Numbered from the stretch's first letter, positions 1 through 7,930 are shown. The stretch is 39,525 nucleotides of DNA from Bacteroidales bacterium UBA755 (GCA_002297815.1 DBKH01000071.1:315-39839), one strand, 5' to 3'. The notes: generated from the letters alone by a model not told the origin. Translations and numbers: made by a program.

Positions 1-187
1 GGCCATAGTGTTGTCGAAAGTAGCTGCGCGGAGAGGTTCAACGACATTCTTTGGCCATAGTGATGTCGAAAGTGGCTGCGCGGAGAGGTTCAACGACATT
101 CTTTGGCCATAGTGATGTCGAAAGTGGCTGCACGGAGGGAATGGACGACATTCTTAGGCTTTAGTGCCGTTGAATGTTGCGGAGTGG
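1..187. repeat. 52-bp tandem repeat array, 3 units plus a decayed fourth
   Basis: Units start at 1, 53 and 105, a period of exactly 52 bp. Units 1 and 2 differ at two positions; unit 3 diverges in its second half; a degraded fourth begins near 157. There are no unique spacers between units, so this is not a CRISPR array. The array lies just behind the 3' end of the minus-strand gene ending at 221. Related units with the same 52-bp period occur at 7811-7930. Confidence 0.85.
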
Positions 188-220
188 AAAGGAGGGAGAT
201 GTTAGATGTTATTGATGGGA

Positions 221-2383
221 TTAAAGATGGTGGGAGATGAGTTCTGCGAAGTCTTGGATCTTGACGGTGTCTGGGGTGGACTCTGAGAAGGTTTTGAGGC
301 AGAGAGGGCAGGCGGTGACGATGGTTTGTGGGTTGTTTACCAAGAGGTTAGAGACAGAGGACTCGGTAATCTTGGCACGGTCACGGGCGTCTAGGGTGAG
401 GCTGCCTAGGCTGCCTCCGCAGCAGATGCTTTCATCGACTTCTTTGGCGGCTTTCACCAAAGTGGCGACTTTATCTAGAACTTCACGAGGCTCTTTGTAA
501 ACTCCACAGCCACGGCCAAGTTCGCATGGATCGTGATAGACGATGCGTTCGTTTCCGGTGGCGAGTTTCAACTTTCCGTTATCAGCCAGACGCTTGATGA
601 ACTGGGTGTAATGAAGGACCTCAACGCCTTCTAGGGCATATTCATCTTTAAATATTTTGTAACAGATTGGACAAGAAAGGACTAGGGTGCGGCAGCCGGA
701 GGAGAGGATCATCTTGCGGTTGGCTGAGATGGTCTCGTGGGCGGCTTTGGTCTTGCCGGCAAGCAACAGGGGGCTGCCACAACATATTCCTCCTTCTCGG
801 TCAGCGAAGGTGTAATTGACTCCAGCGGACTTGAAAACTTTTTCGATGGACTTGATGATTCTTGGAGTTAGGTGGGTCATGCAGCCAGCGAAGTACATTA
901 CTTCGGGGACGGTCTTCGGCTTTGTCGGCCCTTCGACAGGCTCTGGGACCGAAAGGGTTGGCCTAGTGACCGGGAGGGTTGGTTCTGGGACCGAGGTATG
1001 AGATGTCCCTTCGACAGGCTCAGGGACCGAAAGGGTTGGCCTAGTGACCGGGAGGGTTGGTTCTGGGACCGAGGTATGAGTGGTCACTTCGACAGGCTCA
1101 GGGACCGAAAGGGATGGCCTAGGGACCGAAAGGGATGGCTCAGGGACCGAAGAATGAGTGGTCGCTGAGCTTGTGGTTCGACAACGCTCACCAACCTTCG
1201 AAGCGACTGATTCTATCGGGCAATCGGCCATAAGGTACGAATAGTCATACGGCAGCGGGTTGTTGACCGTGGAGCGTTGAGCTCGTCTGAGTGCTGGGGC
1301 ATCAACACCGACCGGACAAAGCGCATGGCATTTGTCGCACATCAGGCACTTTTCGGCAATGTCATTGATCTTCTTTTCGTTATGCCGACGAAGGAAACGG
1401 ATGAAATAGACCGATGAATATTTCAGATTCTTCTTCTGGACGTTCATCGGGCAGGCGTCCAGGCACAAGCCGCAGCTGGAGCAGGCATAGATCTCCGCCT
1501 CAGCGACACCCTTGCGAGGATGACGGGGCTGAATGCCAGCGTTGCGCAGAAGAATCCACAAGACCTCTGTCAGGATGTGCATGTAGCGGCTGAACGGCAT
1601 CGCAGCGAAGAATAGTCCCAGACATATTGAATAGGCCCACCAAACCGGCATGAAGAAGAGTTTGTCTCCGAATATCCAGTGCCACAGGTGGTTGACTGGG
1701 ACTGTCAGGAAACTTCCACCGCTCAAGTCTGCGGTAAAGCTCTCGGCCAGAAGTCTCAACGGGAAGATCATCCAAAGGCTGTAAAGAGCCACTCGGTCGG
1801 CCAGAGATGGCTTCGTGGTGTGACGCATCCCCAACACAATGGATCGAAATCTTTTGAATATGGCCATTCCTACTCCAGTGAGAACATAGAGGAGGAAGAA
1901 GTCCATCAGGAAAAAGAAGAATGATCCCCGTAAGGTCACATGGCCGGGATTCATCCAGACAAAATACCGATAGAAAATCGGGTAGAAAAGTCCTCCATCC
2001 GTCCAGGCTAGATGCTTTGGCACGAACAGAGCCACCTCTATGTGACCGAGAACAATCAGCATGAACCATCCGAAGGCGATTGAGGAGTGCATGTAGCCGA
2101 GCAGGGGCTTGCGCTTCCAGATCTTCGTGTGGAAAAGACAGTCGCAGAACAGGTCCTTGATGTTCTTCAGGGCTACCTTCGGAGTGACAAGAGATTTCCA
2201 GAACCTTCGCCTGTCATCAGCCGGAATCTTGGCCAGCAGCCTGATCAGTCCCACGGTCAGCCAGATCAGCATGAAACTGATGCCGACCACGAACGGAATC
2301 ACAAAGTTGCTGTAGCCAGACGGAATCCGGTCGATGACTTCCGGGGCCGCCTGAAGGGTCAATGAATATAATAGAGGGTTCAT
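221..2383 (-). CDS. Membrane HdrE/HdrD-like Fe-S oxidoreductase (cytochrome b-like domain, two 4Fe-4S, two CCG domains)
   Basis: Probable membrane-anchored terminal subunit of a heterodisulfide-reductase-like complex, exchanging electrons with the quinone pool. Residues 25-280 hold several hydrophobic helices with histidines (H99, H114, H124, H269) that could bind heme b, as in NarI/HdrE-type subunits. Two 4Fe-4S motifs follow (C301, C304, C307, C311; C346, C349, C352, C356). Two cysteine-rich CCG domains complete it (C501, C534-C535, C571, C574; and C620, C654-C655, C692, C695), each a full set of ligands for the unusual HdrB/HdrD cluster. Residues about 405-487 are a Pro/Glu/Val/Thr repeat linker containing VPEPVEG, encoded by REP-like DNA; nothing in the fold requires it. 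It is the last gene of the Hdr operon, separated from the preceding gene by 228 bp. The family is clear; the physiological substrate is not. Confidence 0.85.
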   Translation of the reverse strand: MNPLLYSLTLQAAPEVIDRIPSGYSNFVIPFVVGISFMLIWLTVGLIRLLAKIPADDRRRFWKSLVTPKVALKNIKDLFCDCLFHTKIWKRKPLLGYMHSSIAFGWFMLIVLGHIEVALFVPKHLAWTDGGLFYPIFYRYFVWMNPGHVTLRGSFFFFLMDFFLLYVLTGVGMAIFKRFRSIVLGMRHTTKPSLADRVALYSLWMIFPLRLLAESFTADLSGGSFLTVPVNHLWHWIFGDKLFFMPVWWAYSICLGLFFAAMPFSRYMHILTEVLWILLRNAGIQPRHPRKGVAEAEIYACSSCGLCLDACPMNVQKKNLKYSSVYFIRFLRRHNEKKINDIAEKCLMCDKCHALCPVGVDAPALRRAQRSTVNNPLPYDYSYLMADCPIESVASKVGERCRTTSSATTHSSVPEPSLSVPRPSLSVPEPVEVTTHTSVPEPTLPVTRPTLSVPEPVEGTSHTSVPEPTLPVTRPTLSVPEPVEGPTKPKTVPEVMYFAGCMTHLTPRIIKSIEKVFKSAGVNYTFADREGGICCGSPLLLAGKTKAAHETISANRKMILSSGCRTLVLSCPICYKIFKDEYALEGVEVLHYTQFIKRLADNGKLKLATGNERIVYHDPCELGRGCGVYKEPREVLDKVATLVKAAKEVDESICCGGSLGSLTLDARDRAKITESSVSNLLVNNPQTIVTACPLCLKTFSESTPDTVKIQDFAELISHHL
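931..1164. repeat. 78-bp tandem repeat inside coding sequence, built on a REP-like core
   Basis: Copies begin at 931, 1009 and 1087, a period of 78 bp or 26 codons. Copies 1 and 2 are almost identical; the third is diverged and shortened. Each starts with a CTTCGACAGGCTC-type core also found outside genes at 8015, 9048 and 27095. Because the unit is a multiple of three, the host reading frame stays open and adds a low-complexity linker between the ferredoxin and CCG domains of the protein. A further REP-like palindrome lies at about 1158-1200. Confidence 0.85.
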
Positions 2384-2611
2384 TTCGTTTCGTTGATTAT
2401 CGGTAAACGTTATAAAGCAAGATGGTTAATGTCCGAGAAACATTTCTTATCAAGCGGAATAATAGTTGATGAGGATTTGGCATTTTTTTGAAAATTGATG
2501 TCTTTTTGAAGAAGGAATGTGATTGGAGGCACATGATTGATGAGAAAAGGCATATATTCAAAAAAGGTTGCCATTGGAGAGACAAGCTAGTTTTTAATGA
2601 TTACTTAACAG

Positions 2612-2941
2612 CTATTCTTTAGCGTACACCTTGGCGATGGAAAGGATAAGGTGGCGGGTGTTGATGCCGCGCGGGCAGACCATCGAGCATTTTCCGCAGA
2701 GTTGGCAGGACTTCAAAAGGCCGAGTGCCTTGTCAGGGTGGCCGTTATGAAGTTCTTCGATGGCGGCACGGAGGCTTGTCGGAACGAACTGCCCGGCGGT
2801 GCAGACAGCGGTGCAGCTTCCGCAGGCCATGCACTTGCGCACATCCGGCTCAAGGGCGGCCAACTCTTCGAACTTCGCCCTGTCGAACAGGTCAAGATTT
2901 ATTCTGGAACTTGGGACCAGACCAAAACCGAAATCTACCAT
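2612..2941 (-). CDS. HdrC-like 4Fe-4S protein
   Basis: Small soluble electron carrier of 109 residues with two 4Fe-4S binding motifs: C37, C40, C43, C47 and C79, C82, C85, C89. The second motif ends in CP as in ferredoxins; the first lacks that proline. Size and motif spacing match HdrC, which passes electrons between the HdrA flavin and the HdrB/HdrD catalytic clusters. Its ATG overlaps the stop of the upstream hdrA-like gene by 7 bp (ATGGTAG), so translation is probably coupled. The neighbouring HdrA, HdrB and HdrD/E-like genes make the assignment firm; which partner it docks to is inference. Confidence 0.85.
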   Translation of the reverse strand: MVDFGFGLVPSSRINLDLFDRAKFEELAALEPDVRKCMACGSCTAVCTAGQFVPTSLRAAIEELHNGHPDKALGLLKSCQLCGKCSMVCPRGINTRHLILSIAKVYAKE

Positions 2942-3990
2942 CTCTCTCGAACCAAAGTCTTGTAATTCTTAGCGCCAGGGAATATGTTGGACAGGTACCT
3001 GTCAATCTCCACGACTGCCCCGCGGGCATCCGCAATGGTCTCCGGCAGGGTCTTAGGTCCAGTGGCCGCTCCGGCAAGGAACAGTCCCGGAAGCTGGCTG
3101 CGCTGTCCTGAGAGAATCGCGTCACGGACAGCGAAGAATCCGTCCTCCTCAACAGGCATCTCCAGCAACTCCCCTACCCTCTTTCCGGAGGCCGACGGCC
3201 TCATTCCGGCCATCAGCACGAGGAGGTCAAGGGTGACTTTCAGAGGTTTACCGGCCACAGTGTCCTCTGCCTTGACGAGGAGGCTTCCGTCCACGTTCTC
3301 GGAAACCTCAGCGACACGTCCGCGGATGAACCTCACGCCAAAGTCTTTCTGGGCGCTGAGGTAGAGATCCTCGTAGTGGCGGCCGAACATTCGCAGATCC
3401 ATGTAGAAGCAGTAGACCTGCGCGTCAGGGAAAGCCTGTTTCATCTCGCAGGCCTGCTTCACGGCTGTGGCGCAGCAAACTTTCGAGCAGGAGCGGCAGC
3501 CGGACTTCTCGTCACGGGAGCCGACACAGTGCACGAAACCGATCTTCTTCGGATTGTCAATCCGCACATCGGAACCCGAACCGAACCACGCCTCCAAATC
3601 AGCGTTGGTTATCACATGGTCATAGATTCCATAGCCATATTCCTCTTTCTTTTCGGCCTTGAACAAGTCGAATCCGCTAGCCACCAGCACAGCGTCAGCC
3701 AGCACGGTGATACCGTTGGAAAGGATGACATTGTAGGACTTCTCCAATCTGTTGATGGACTGCACTTCAGTGTCAGTGAAGCACTTGACTCCGTCCATCT
3801 TTCCGAGCAGCCCGTCAAGGGCAGCCGAGGCCGAAGCCCCGTCCGGAAACAGTCTGTCCCATGAGGCTAGATGTCCGCCCAGAGTAGATGCCCGCTCAAT
3901 CAGAATGACATTGTAGCCCAGTCTCTGGAGACCGGAGGCCGCCTCAAGGCCGGCAGGGCCTCCACCTATGATTAGTACATTATTTTTCAT
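2935..3990 (-). CDS. HdrA-like FAD/4Fe-4S oxidoreductase, short form
   Basis: Flavoprotein of 351 residues. The N-terminus has the dinucleotide-binding motif GGGPAG (residues 9-14), then an acidic residue ending strand beta-2 (E32). An HdrA-type cysteine group for a 4Fe-4S cluster is at C155, C165, C168, C172 and C173. A C-terminal ATGPKTLPETIADA segment fits the second FAD-contact motif of this superfamily. Full-length bifurcating HdrA proteins carry extra ferredoxin domains, which are absent here, so this resembles the compact QmoA type. It probably takes electrons from a soluble or membrane donor and passes them to the HdrC and HdrB-like partners next door. The gap to the upstream gene is 60 bp; the next gene overlaps it. 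Confidence 0.82.
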   Translation of the reverse strand: MKNNVLIIGGGPAGLEAASGLQRLGYNVILIERASTLGGHLASWDRLFPDGASASAALDGLLGKMDGVKCFTDTEVQSINRLEKSYNVILSNGITVLADAVLVASGFDLFKAEKKEEYGYGIYDHVITNADLEAWFGSGSDVRIDNPKKIGFVHCVGSRDEKSGCRSCSKVCCATAVKQACEMKQAFPDAQVYCFYMDLRMFGRHYEDLYLSAQKDFGVRFIRGRVAEVSENVDGSLLVKAEDTVAGKPLKVTLDLLVLMAGMRPSASGKRVGELLEMPVEEDGFFAVRDAILSGQRSQLPGLFLAGAATGPKTLPETIADARGAVVEIDRYLSNIFPGAKNYKTLVRERW

Positions 3991-4050
3991 GACTTCATCT
4001 CTTTCAATTCACAACTAAAATGGTTGCCATTGGAATATTCATAAATAAAT

Positions 4051-5115
4051 CTATTTCAGGCAAGTGCAGGGGCCGGGGCGGCCGATGTCCTTGCCGTTCT
4101 TGCCGAGGAACTTGCGGGCGGGGTCATATTCAATGCCCATCTTGTCAAGGAGCGGCTCGACGCTGACCTGGTGGGTCTGGAGTCCAAGGTCCCAAGGGTC
4201 GTAGCCGAGCACGAGGCCAGCCACTTCCTCGTAGGTGAAGACCGGGATTCCGTGCCCCTGCTCTCCGTATGTCTTGCCGGTCGATTCTGCGATCACATAT
4301 TGCCATCTGTCAAGGAAATACGGGCATCCGGGGCAGTTGGTGATGATCATGTCCGGGTGGAACGGTTCCATACTCTCGAACTTCTTGTGGGTGTTGGAGA
4401 TGGAGTAGCTTCTGTTGCCCTTTATGAGGTACTGGCGGAAGCCGAAGCCGCAGCAGTGTCGGCGCTCCGGATAGTCCACGATCTCGCCGCCCCACGCCTC
4501 GACCATTCCGACGAGGACGTAAGGATATTCAGCGCCCCCGACTCCCTTTGAAGGGAACATCTTCGAATAGTGGCAGCCGATGTGCTCCACCACACGGAGC
4601 GGGCGGCCGGTGTGAATATTCACGAGCTTATGCTTCGCCTGGGCCGCGATGAGGTTGCGGTACTTGTAGATGAGGTCGCTGGCGTGCACAAGGAATTTCG
4701 GCTTGCTGAACTCCAGTTTGCAGGACTTCCAAAGATTCTCACGCACCTTCGCCTCCAGTTCAGGGTACTCCCGCCAAGTCTCCATCGTCTCGCAGTAGAG
4801 GCCGAAAGAGGTGATGCAGGAGCAGACGTAGTTCTCGTAGCCGTTCTTCGTCATGAGTGCGAACTGGCGCGCGATGATCGTCATCACGGTCTCTTGCGGG
4901 ATGGTGTCTGAGTGGTAGGCGATGCCACCACAAGTGGTGTGATGCTCAGTCTCGAATATATCCTTGCCTAGTTCCTGCCTTGTTATCCTCAGGAAAGTCG
5001 CCTCCGACGCAGGAAAGAAACTCTGCCTGATGCAGCTGCGGACGTAGAAATAGTGATCGTCCGGAATCTCTTTCTGGTAGTCTGACCAGATTTTCTGTTT
5101 GCCTTCGTAGATCAT
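4051..5115 (-). CDS. HdrB-like CCG-domain protein
   Basis: Catalytic-subunit-like protein of 354 residues with two cysteine-rich CCG regions. The C-terminal one is complete: C181, C221-C222, then CPGC at 261-264, matching the Cx(~39)CCx(~38)CxxC pattern that binds the noncubane cluster of HdrB. The N-terminal one is degenerate (C28, C62, C98, C100), lacking a CC pair and a normal CxxC. In methanogens HdrB reduces the CoM-CoB heterodisulfide; Bacteroidales lack those cofactors, so the substrate here must differ and cannot be read from sequence. The gene starts 6 bp after the preceding 4Fe-4S gene. The C-terminal tail (GPCTCLK) ends in a Cys pair of unknown role. Confidence 0.8.
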   Translation of the reverse strand: MIYEGKQKIWSDYQKEIPDDHYFYVRSCIRQSFFPASEATFLRITRQELGKDIFETEHHTTCGGIAYHSDTIPQETVMTIIARQFALMTKNGYENYVCSCITSFGLYCETMETWREYPELEAKVRENLWKSCKLEFSKPKFLVHASDLIYKYRNLIAAQAKHKLVNIHTGRPLRVVEHIGCHYSKMFPSKGVGGAEYPYVLVGMVEAWGGEIVDYPERRHCCGFGFRQYLIKGNRSYSISNTHKKFESMEPFHPDMIITNCPGCPYFLDRWQYVIAESTGKTYGEQGHGIPVFTYEEVAGLVLGYDPWDLGLQTHQVSVEPLLDKMGIEYDPARKFLGKNGKDIGRPGPCTCLK

Positions 5116-5121
5116 TGAGGG

Positions 5122-5817
5122 CTATTGGTTTAAGTGTTTCGGATCACTGTCCGTGTAGATTTTCGCTATGAACTCGTCCTCGGTAAGACCCATCTCCGCG
5201 GCCTTTTTCAGACCAGCCTCTCGAACTTTCTCCATCCTTTCGGTGGCTCCGGTCTCGTCAAAGATCCTTTTGAGCTGGTCACGGTCCTCCTGTGGGATGC
5301 GACGCATCGCTCCTGGGCCTTCTCCGTCCAGATTGGCACCGAGCCTTTCGAACACATCGTCCAGATGTTTTTCTTCCCATTCCCAGACCTTTCCGGCCTC
5401 CGGGTGCCCGGCATAGTCAAAGCGACGTGGATAGACGCAGTAGCCGTAGTCCAACACGTTGGCGCACAAGTCCTTGGTCAAAAGGAACTGCTGACGGCCT
5501 TTCTCCGACTCGATGAAATAGCCAAGTTCGATGGAAAGGTTGCGCAAAGCCATGATGATGAGTCCCGGAGCGTTCTTCCGAGGACATCTTGTCACGCAGC
5601 TCATACACTCTCCGCAGTACCAGATCGTGTCGCTTTTGAGCAGTTTCTCGATCTCGTTCTCATCCTTGCTCTGGACGATGTCCACAATCCTTCTCGGATC
5701 GTAACGATAGAACTCCGCCGCCGGGCAGATGGCCGTGCACGTGCCGCAGTTGATGCATGCGTTAAGGCCTTCCTTCAGGCGATAGTCCTTCATCAGGAGG
5801 TCATACAGTCTGCCCAT
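5122..5817 (-). CDS. HdrC-like 4Fe-4S dicluster protein
   Basis: Electron-transfer protein with two CxxCxxCxxxCP motifs near the N-terminus (C21, C24, C27, C31 and C68, C71, C74, C78 from the chosen start). A helical, charged C-terminal extension of about 150 residues has no cysteine-rich motif. I chose ATG 5817 because AAGAAAGG stands just upstream and the frame then begins MGRLYDLL; the frame stays open to 5859, but that start would run further into the upstream marR gene. Even so, the start lies inside the marR 3' end by 17 bp, indicating translational coupling. It is the first enzyme-encoding gene of the Hdr-like operon and is probably the redox partner of the HdrB-like protein that follows. 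Confidence 0.82.
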   Translation of the reverse strand: MGRLYDLLMKDYRLKEGLNACINCGTCTAICPAAEFYRYDPRRIVDIVQSKDENEIEKLLKSDTIWYCGECMSCVTRCPRKNAPGLIIMALRNLSIELGYFIESEKGRQQFLLTKDLCANVLDYGYCVYPRRFDYAGHPEAGKVWEWEEKHLDDVFERLGANLDGEGPGAMRRIPQEDRDQLKRIFDETGATERMEKVREAGLKKAAEMGLTEDEFIAKIYTDSDPKHLNQ

Positions 5818-6295
5818 CGCCTTTCTTTTTAGTCGGGTATTTCTTCGCGAGTCCCTCAAGGTCGGACTTCGGGTTCATGTTCCTTTCCATCCTCGCCAAC
5901 GTCTTGACAAATGCCTCCAGGTCCTCACGCGGGATATCACCGACAATCGTGGCGACCGCCTCAAGCGAAAGTTCCGTCACCTTGTCCTTAATTCTCCGGG
6001 AATATGGCGTGACCTCGATGAGGTTCTGCCTCCTGTCCTTAGGGTTGCTGACCCTGCGGACCAGTTTCCTATTCTCCAGTCCGTCAATCAGTTTAACGAT
6101 GGAGTTCTTGTCCCTCATCGTGATGTCAGCGATCTGCTGCTGGGTCAGCACACCCTCGTCCCAGAGCGTGTCCATCACCAGAAACTGCTCCGGAGTCAGG
6201 TTGAACCCGCCCCTTTGGAACACCTCCGACATGCACTGCTTAACGCTGTTGTGCGCGATGTTAAGAAACATCAGTATCTGCTTTTCCAGTACCAT
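5801..6295 (-). CDS. MarR-family transcriptional regulator
   Basis: Winged-helix regulator of 164 residues, the usual MarR length. The recognition region around residues 55-100 reads LTQQQIADITMRDKNSIVKL followed by the wing (RRVSNPKDRRQN), typical of MarR proteins, and helices at both ends would form the dimer interface. It heads the operon of HdrC/B/A-like genes and overlaps the next gene, so it probably controls its own operon in response to a small ligand or redox change. No cysteine lies in the DNA-binding domain; one (C21) sits near the N-terminus. The lysine-rich C-terminal tail (KKYPTKKKGDGQTV) is encoded by the overlapping region. Confidence 0.85.
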   Translation of the reverse strand: MVLEKQILMFLNIAHNSVKQCMSEVFQRGGFNLTPEQFLVMDTLWDEGVLTQQQIADITMRDKNSIVKLIDGLENRKLVRRVSNPKDRRQNLIEVTPYSRRIKDKVTELSLEAVATIVGDIPREDLEAFVKTLARMERNMNPKSDLEGLAKKYPTKKKGDGQTV

Positions 6296-6325
6296 ATCTT
6301 ATAGTAAGACCTTTTACTCTTTTTG

Positions 6326-6355
6326 CAAAGGTAACATAAAAAGACGATTTGGCAA
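6326..6355 (-). promoter_or_regulatory. Bacteroidetes-type promoter for the marR-hdr operon
   Basis: On the minus strand TTG (6353-6355) and TACCTTTG (6326-6333) are separated by 19 bp, a full match to the TTG-N19-TAnnTTTG sigma-ABfr consensus. Transcription would start about 20 bp before the marR ATG at 6295. Confidence 0.75.
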
Positions 6356-6420
6356 CAAGTTCAATGAATATAATCACAAAGAATGAGGCCATGAAACCAT
6401 ATCAGAAGTCTTTGGTAACG

Positions 6421-6487
6421 AAAATGGGCGAAATTGTCACCCAAGAGGGGCACGCTGAGGTTTTGAGCAACGTTTTTAGTCAAAAAC
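6421..6487. repeat. Single diverged copy of the 52-bp repeat family
   Basis: Aligning this stretch by eye with 7795-7861 without gaps gives about two thirds identity over 67-70 bp, mostly transitions. The clearest blocks are GCTGAGGTTTTGAG here against GCGGAGGTCTTGGG there. Both copies have the same orientation and flank the broken gene at 6970-7762. Confidence 0.5.
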
Positions 6488-6627
6488 GATCCACTCGCAG
6501 TAGTTATGCACCACGACAAGAGCAATATTACAGAAAAATGATGCTTTGGCACAACGCTCCTACTTCCATTTAAGAATATTTTTGGACAGATGAAAATTTA
6601 AGGCGAACTTTGACAGTCAATACTATG

Positions 6628-6766
6628 TGAGTGTTGTCCATTAATTGAAAATCTTTCTTATATTTGCAGTGCTGAACAATCAGCGCGACATATAGAAAGT
6701 GTTTTCACGGTCTTTCTAAGGAAATGTGGTAGTTTTCAAAGAAGAAAAGGCAATGGACAACACTCA
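6628..6766. repeat. 139-bp unit with perfect 15-bp terminal inverted repeats and an internal promoter-like box
   Basis: TGAGTGTTGTCCATT at 6628-6642 is the exact reverse complement of 6752-6766. Inside, TATATTTG (6659-6666) matches the -7 element on the plus strand. Two hairpins follow at once: GTGCTG/CAGCGC, with a 6-nt loop, near 6669-6686, and TAGAAAG/CTTTCTA at about 6694-6719. No open frame of useful length is present and I see no target-site duplication. It could be a miniature inverted-repeat element or a small structured RNA gene. Confidence 0.5.
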
Positions 6767-6826
6767 TTCTTCTTTTAGAATATGTGATAAGTGGATTTAC
6801 GTCCCCTTATTTATCATATCTACTTG

Positions 6827-6906
6827 AGTGTGGAGTATTGCACGTCTTGTCTTCTTCAAGGTTCTACCACAACCTCCTTAGGGACAGATGGAATCAACTC
6901 CACACT
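6827..6906. repeat. Inverted repeat, 10-bp arms
   Basis: AGTGTGGAGT (6827-6836) pairs perfectly with ACTCCACACT (6897-6906). It lies between the 139-bp inverted-repeat unit and the broken gene at 6970, in a stretch (6390-6930) that otherwise holds no credible gene. Confidence 0.45.
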
Positions 6907-6969
6907 TTCTTTATATAAATTTTCCAGAATTTGGAGCTGGACTGGGCAACTGTAAATAATTCTATCGAT

Positions 6970-7762
6970 ATGAGACATACTAAAACGAAGTCTACTTTTC
7001 GTTTCATTTTTGCTTTTCTGCTCATCACGATGATATCTTGTAGATGTTTTGGGCAACATTACGGACAGAATTTGAACTTCACAGCATTTGACACCAAGGG
7101 ACCTATGGGAAAATGTCTATTTCCAATCAACGAAAAGGGTGAAGATGAAATAAAAGAAGTCATTCTATTTCCAGGAAAAACGGCAGACGAGATTTCAGAG
7201 CAAGTAAAAAAGTGGGCCTATGAAATAAAAGACACCTACAATCTTAAGATAGATGATAAAGATCGATATATGGGTGTAGATCTCGTAGCTTTTAGGGGTA
7301 GTGTTAAATTAGGCTTGAGTGTTTTGAGCATAGACTATGCATTTGCCCACATAGGAGACTTTGCAAGATATGCATCTGAAATAAAGTTTTGTTGTCGGGT
7401 GGAAAGGTTGTTATACCAAAAAGAAAACAAGCGGAAGTTGATGCCTATAATGAGCAAATCCGACTCGAAGAAGAAACCTATCAATTAGAATATAATGTAT
7501 TTGCCAATATGATAAATGACCTAAAAGGCATATTTACCAATAGCTACGATTTTTAAAAGACAGTATCACCATAAAACGATCTTGGAAGGTTGGTTCTTCA
7601 TCTTCGTATTCATACATCCATGCGTGGGTGGCAACGGACATATCGCTCGGTTCATTACGAATGCAATGCTTCTCGGATAATAACACCGGATATATGGCAG
7701 ATATTGAGAAAGTGAGCAGACAAAGAGCACTCTCTCAATTAGCAAAGATTGTATTCTGTTGA
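6970..7762 (+). pseudogene. Small secreted protein, DUF4468-like, broken by two single-base frameshifts
   Basis: ATG at 6970 starts a signal peptide (KSTFRFIFAFLLITMISC). Next comes a segment, EVILFPGKTADEISEQVKKW, resembling the N-terminal part of DUF4468-type periplasmic domains. The frame breaks near 7383-7387 in an A/T-rich run: restoring one A gives YASEIK followed by VLLSGGKVVIPKRKQAEVDA, open to a stop at 7554. A second missing base in the T run at about 7550-7554 would join this to a third open segment (LKDSITIKRSWKVG...) ending at 7760-7762. The restored product would be about 264 residues. Both lesions are in homopolymers, so assembly error is possible. Function unknown; the family assignment is tentative. 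Confidence 0.55.
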
Positions 7763-7794
7763 AGCCAGCTATATTATCCTTTCCTCAAGGGAAC

Positions 7795-7930
7795 GAATAT
7801 GGGTGAGAATGTTGCCGAAAAGGGATGGGCGGAGGTCTTGGGAAACGAATTTAAGCTAAAGTGTTGCTGAAAAGAGATAAGCGGAGGTCTTGGGGAACGA
7901 ATTTGAGCAAAAGTGTTGCAGGATAGGTCA
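7795..7930. repeat. 52-bp tandem repeat array, two units plus a partial third
   Basis: Units begin at 7811 and 7863, and a third partial unit at 7915, a period of exactly 52 bp. The first two agree at roughly four fifths of positions. The first 24 bases resemble the start of the units at 1-156 (both carry GTTGnCGAAA followed by TG-GCGGAG). The array lies between the broken gene ending at 7762 and the 3' end of rsgA. Confidence 0.75.

Noticed and set aside
1..187. Possible CRISPR array from the regularly spaced repeats
   Set aside because: The whole 52-bp unit is repeated with no unique spacers, and no cas gene is nearby.
816..1168. Plus-strand open frames opposite the oxidoreductase gene
   Set aside because: They are the antisense reading of the 78-bp repeats.
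2935..3990. Electron-bifurcating HdrA
   Set aside because: The extra ferredoxin domains and partner genes needed for bifurcation are missing; the protein is the short form.
6349..6573. Plus-strand 74-residue open frame
   Set aside because: It overlaps the marR promoter and a 52-bp repeat copy and has no recognisable protein features.
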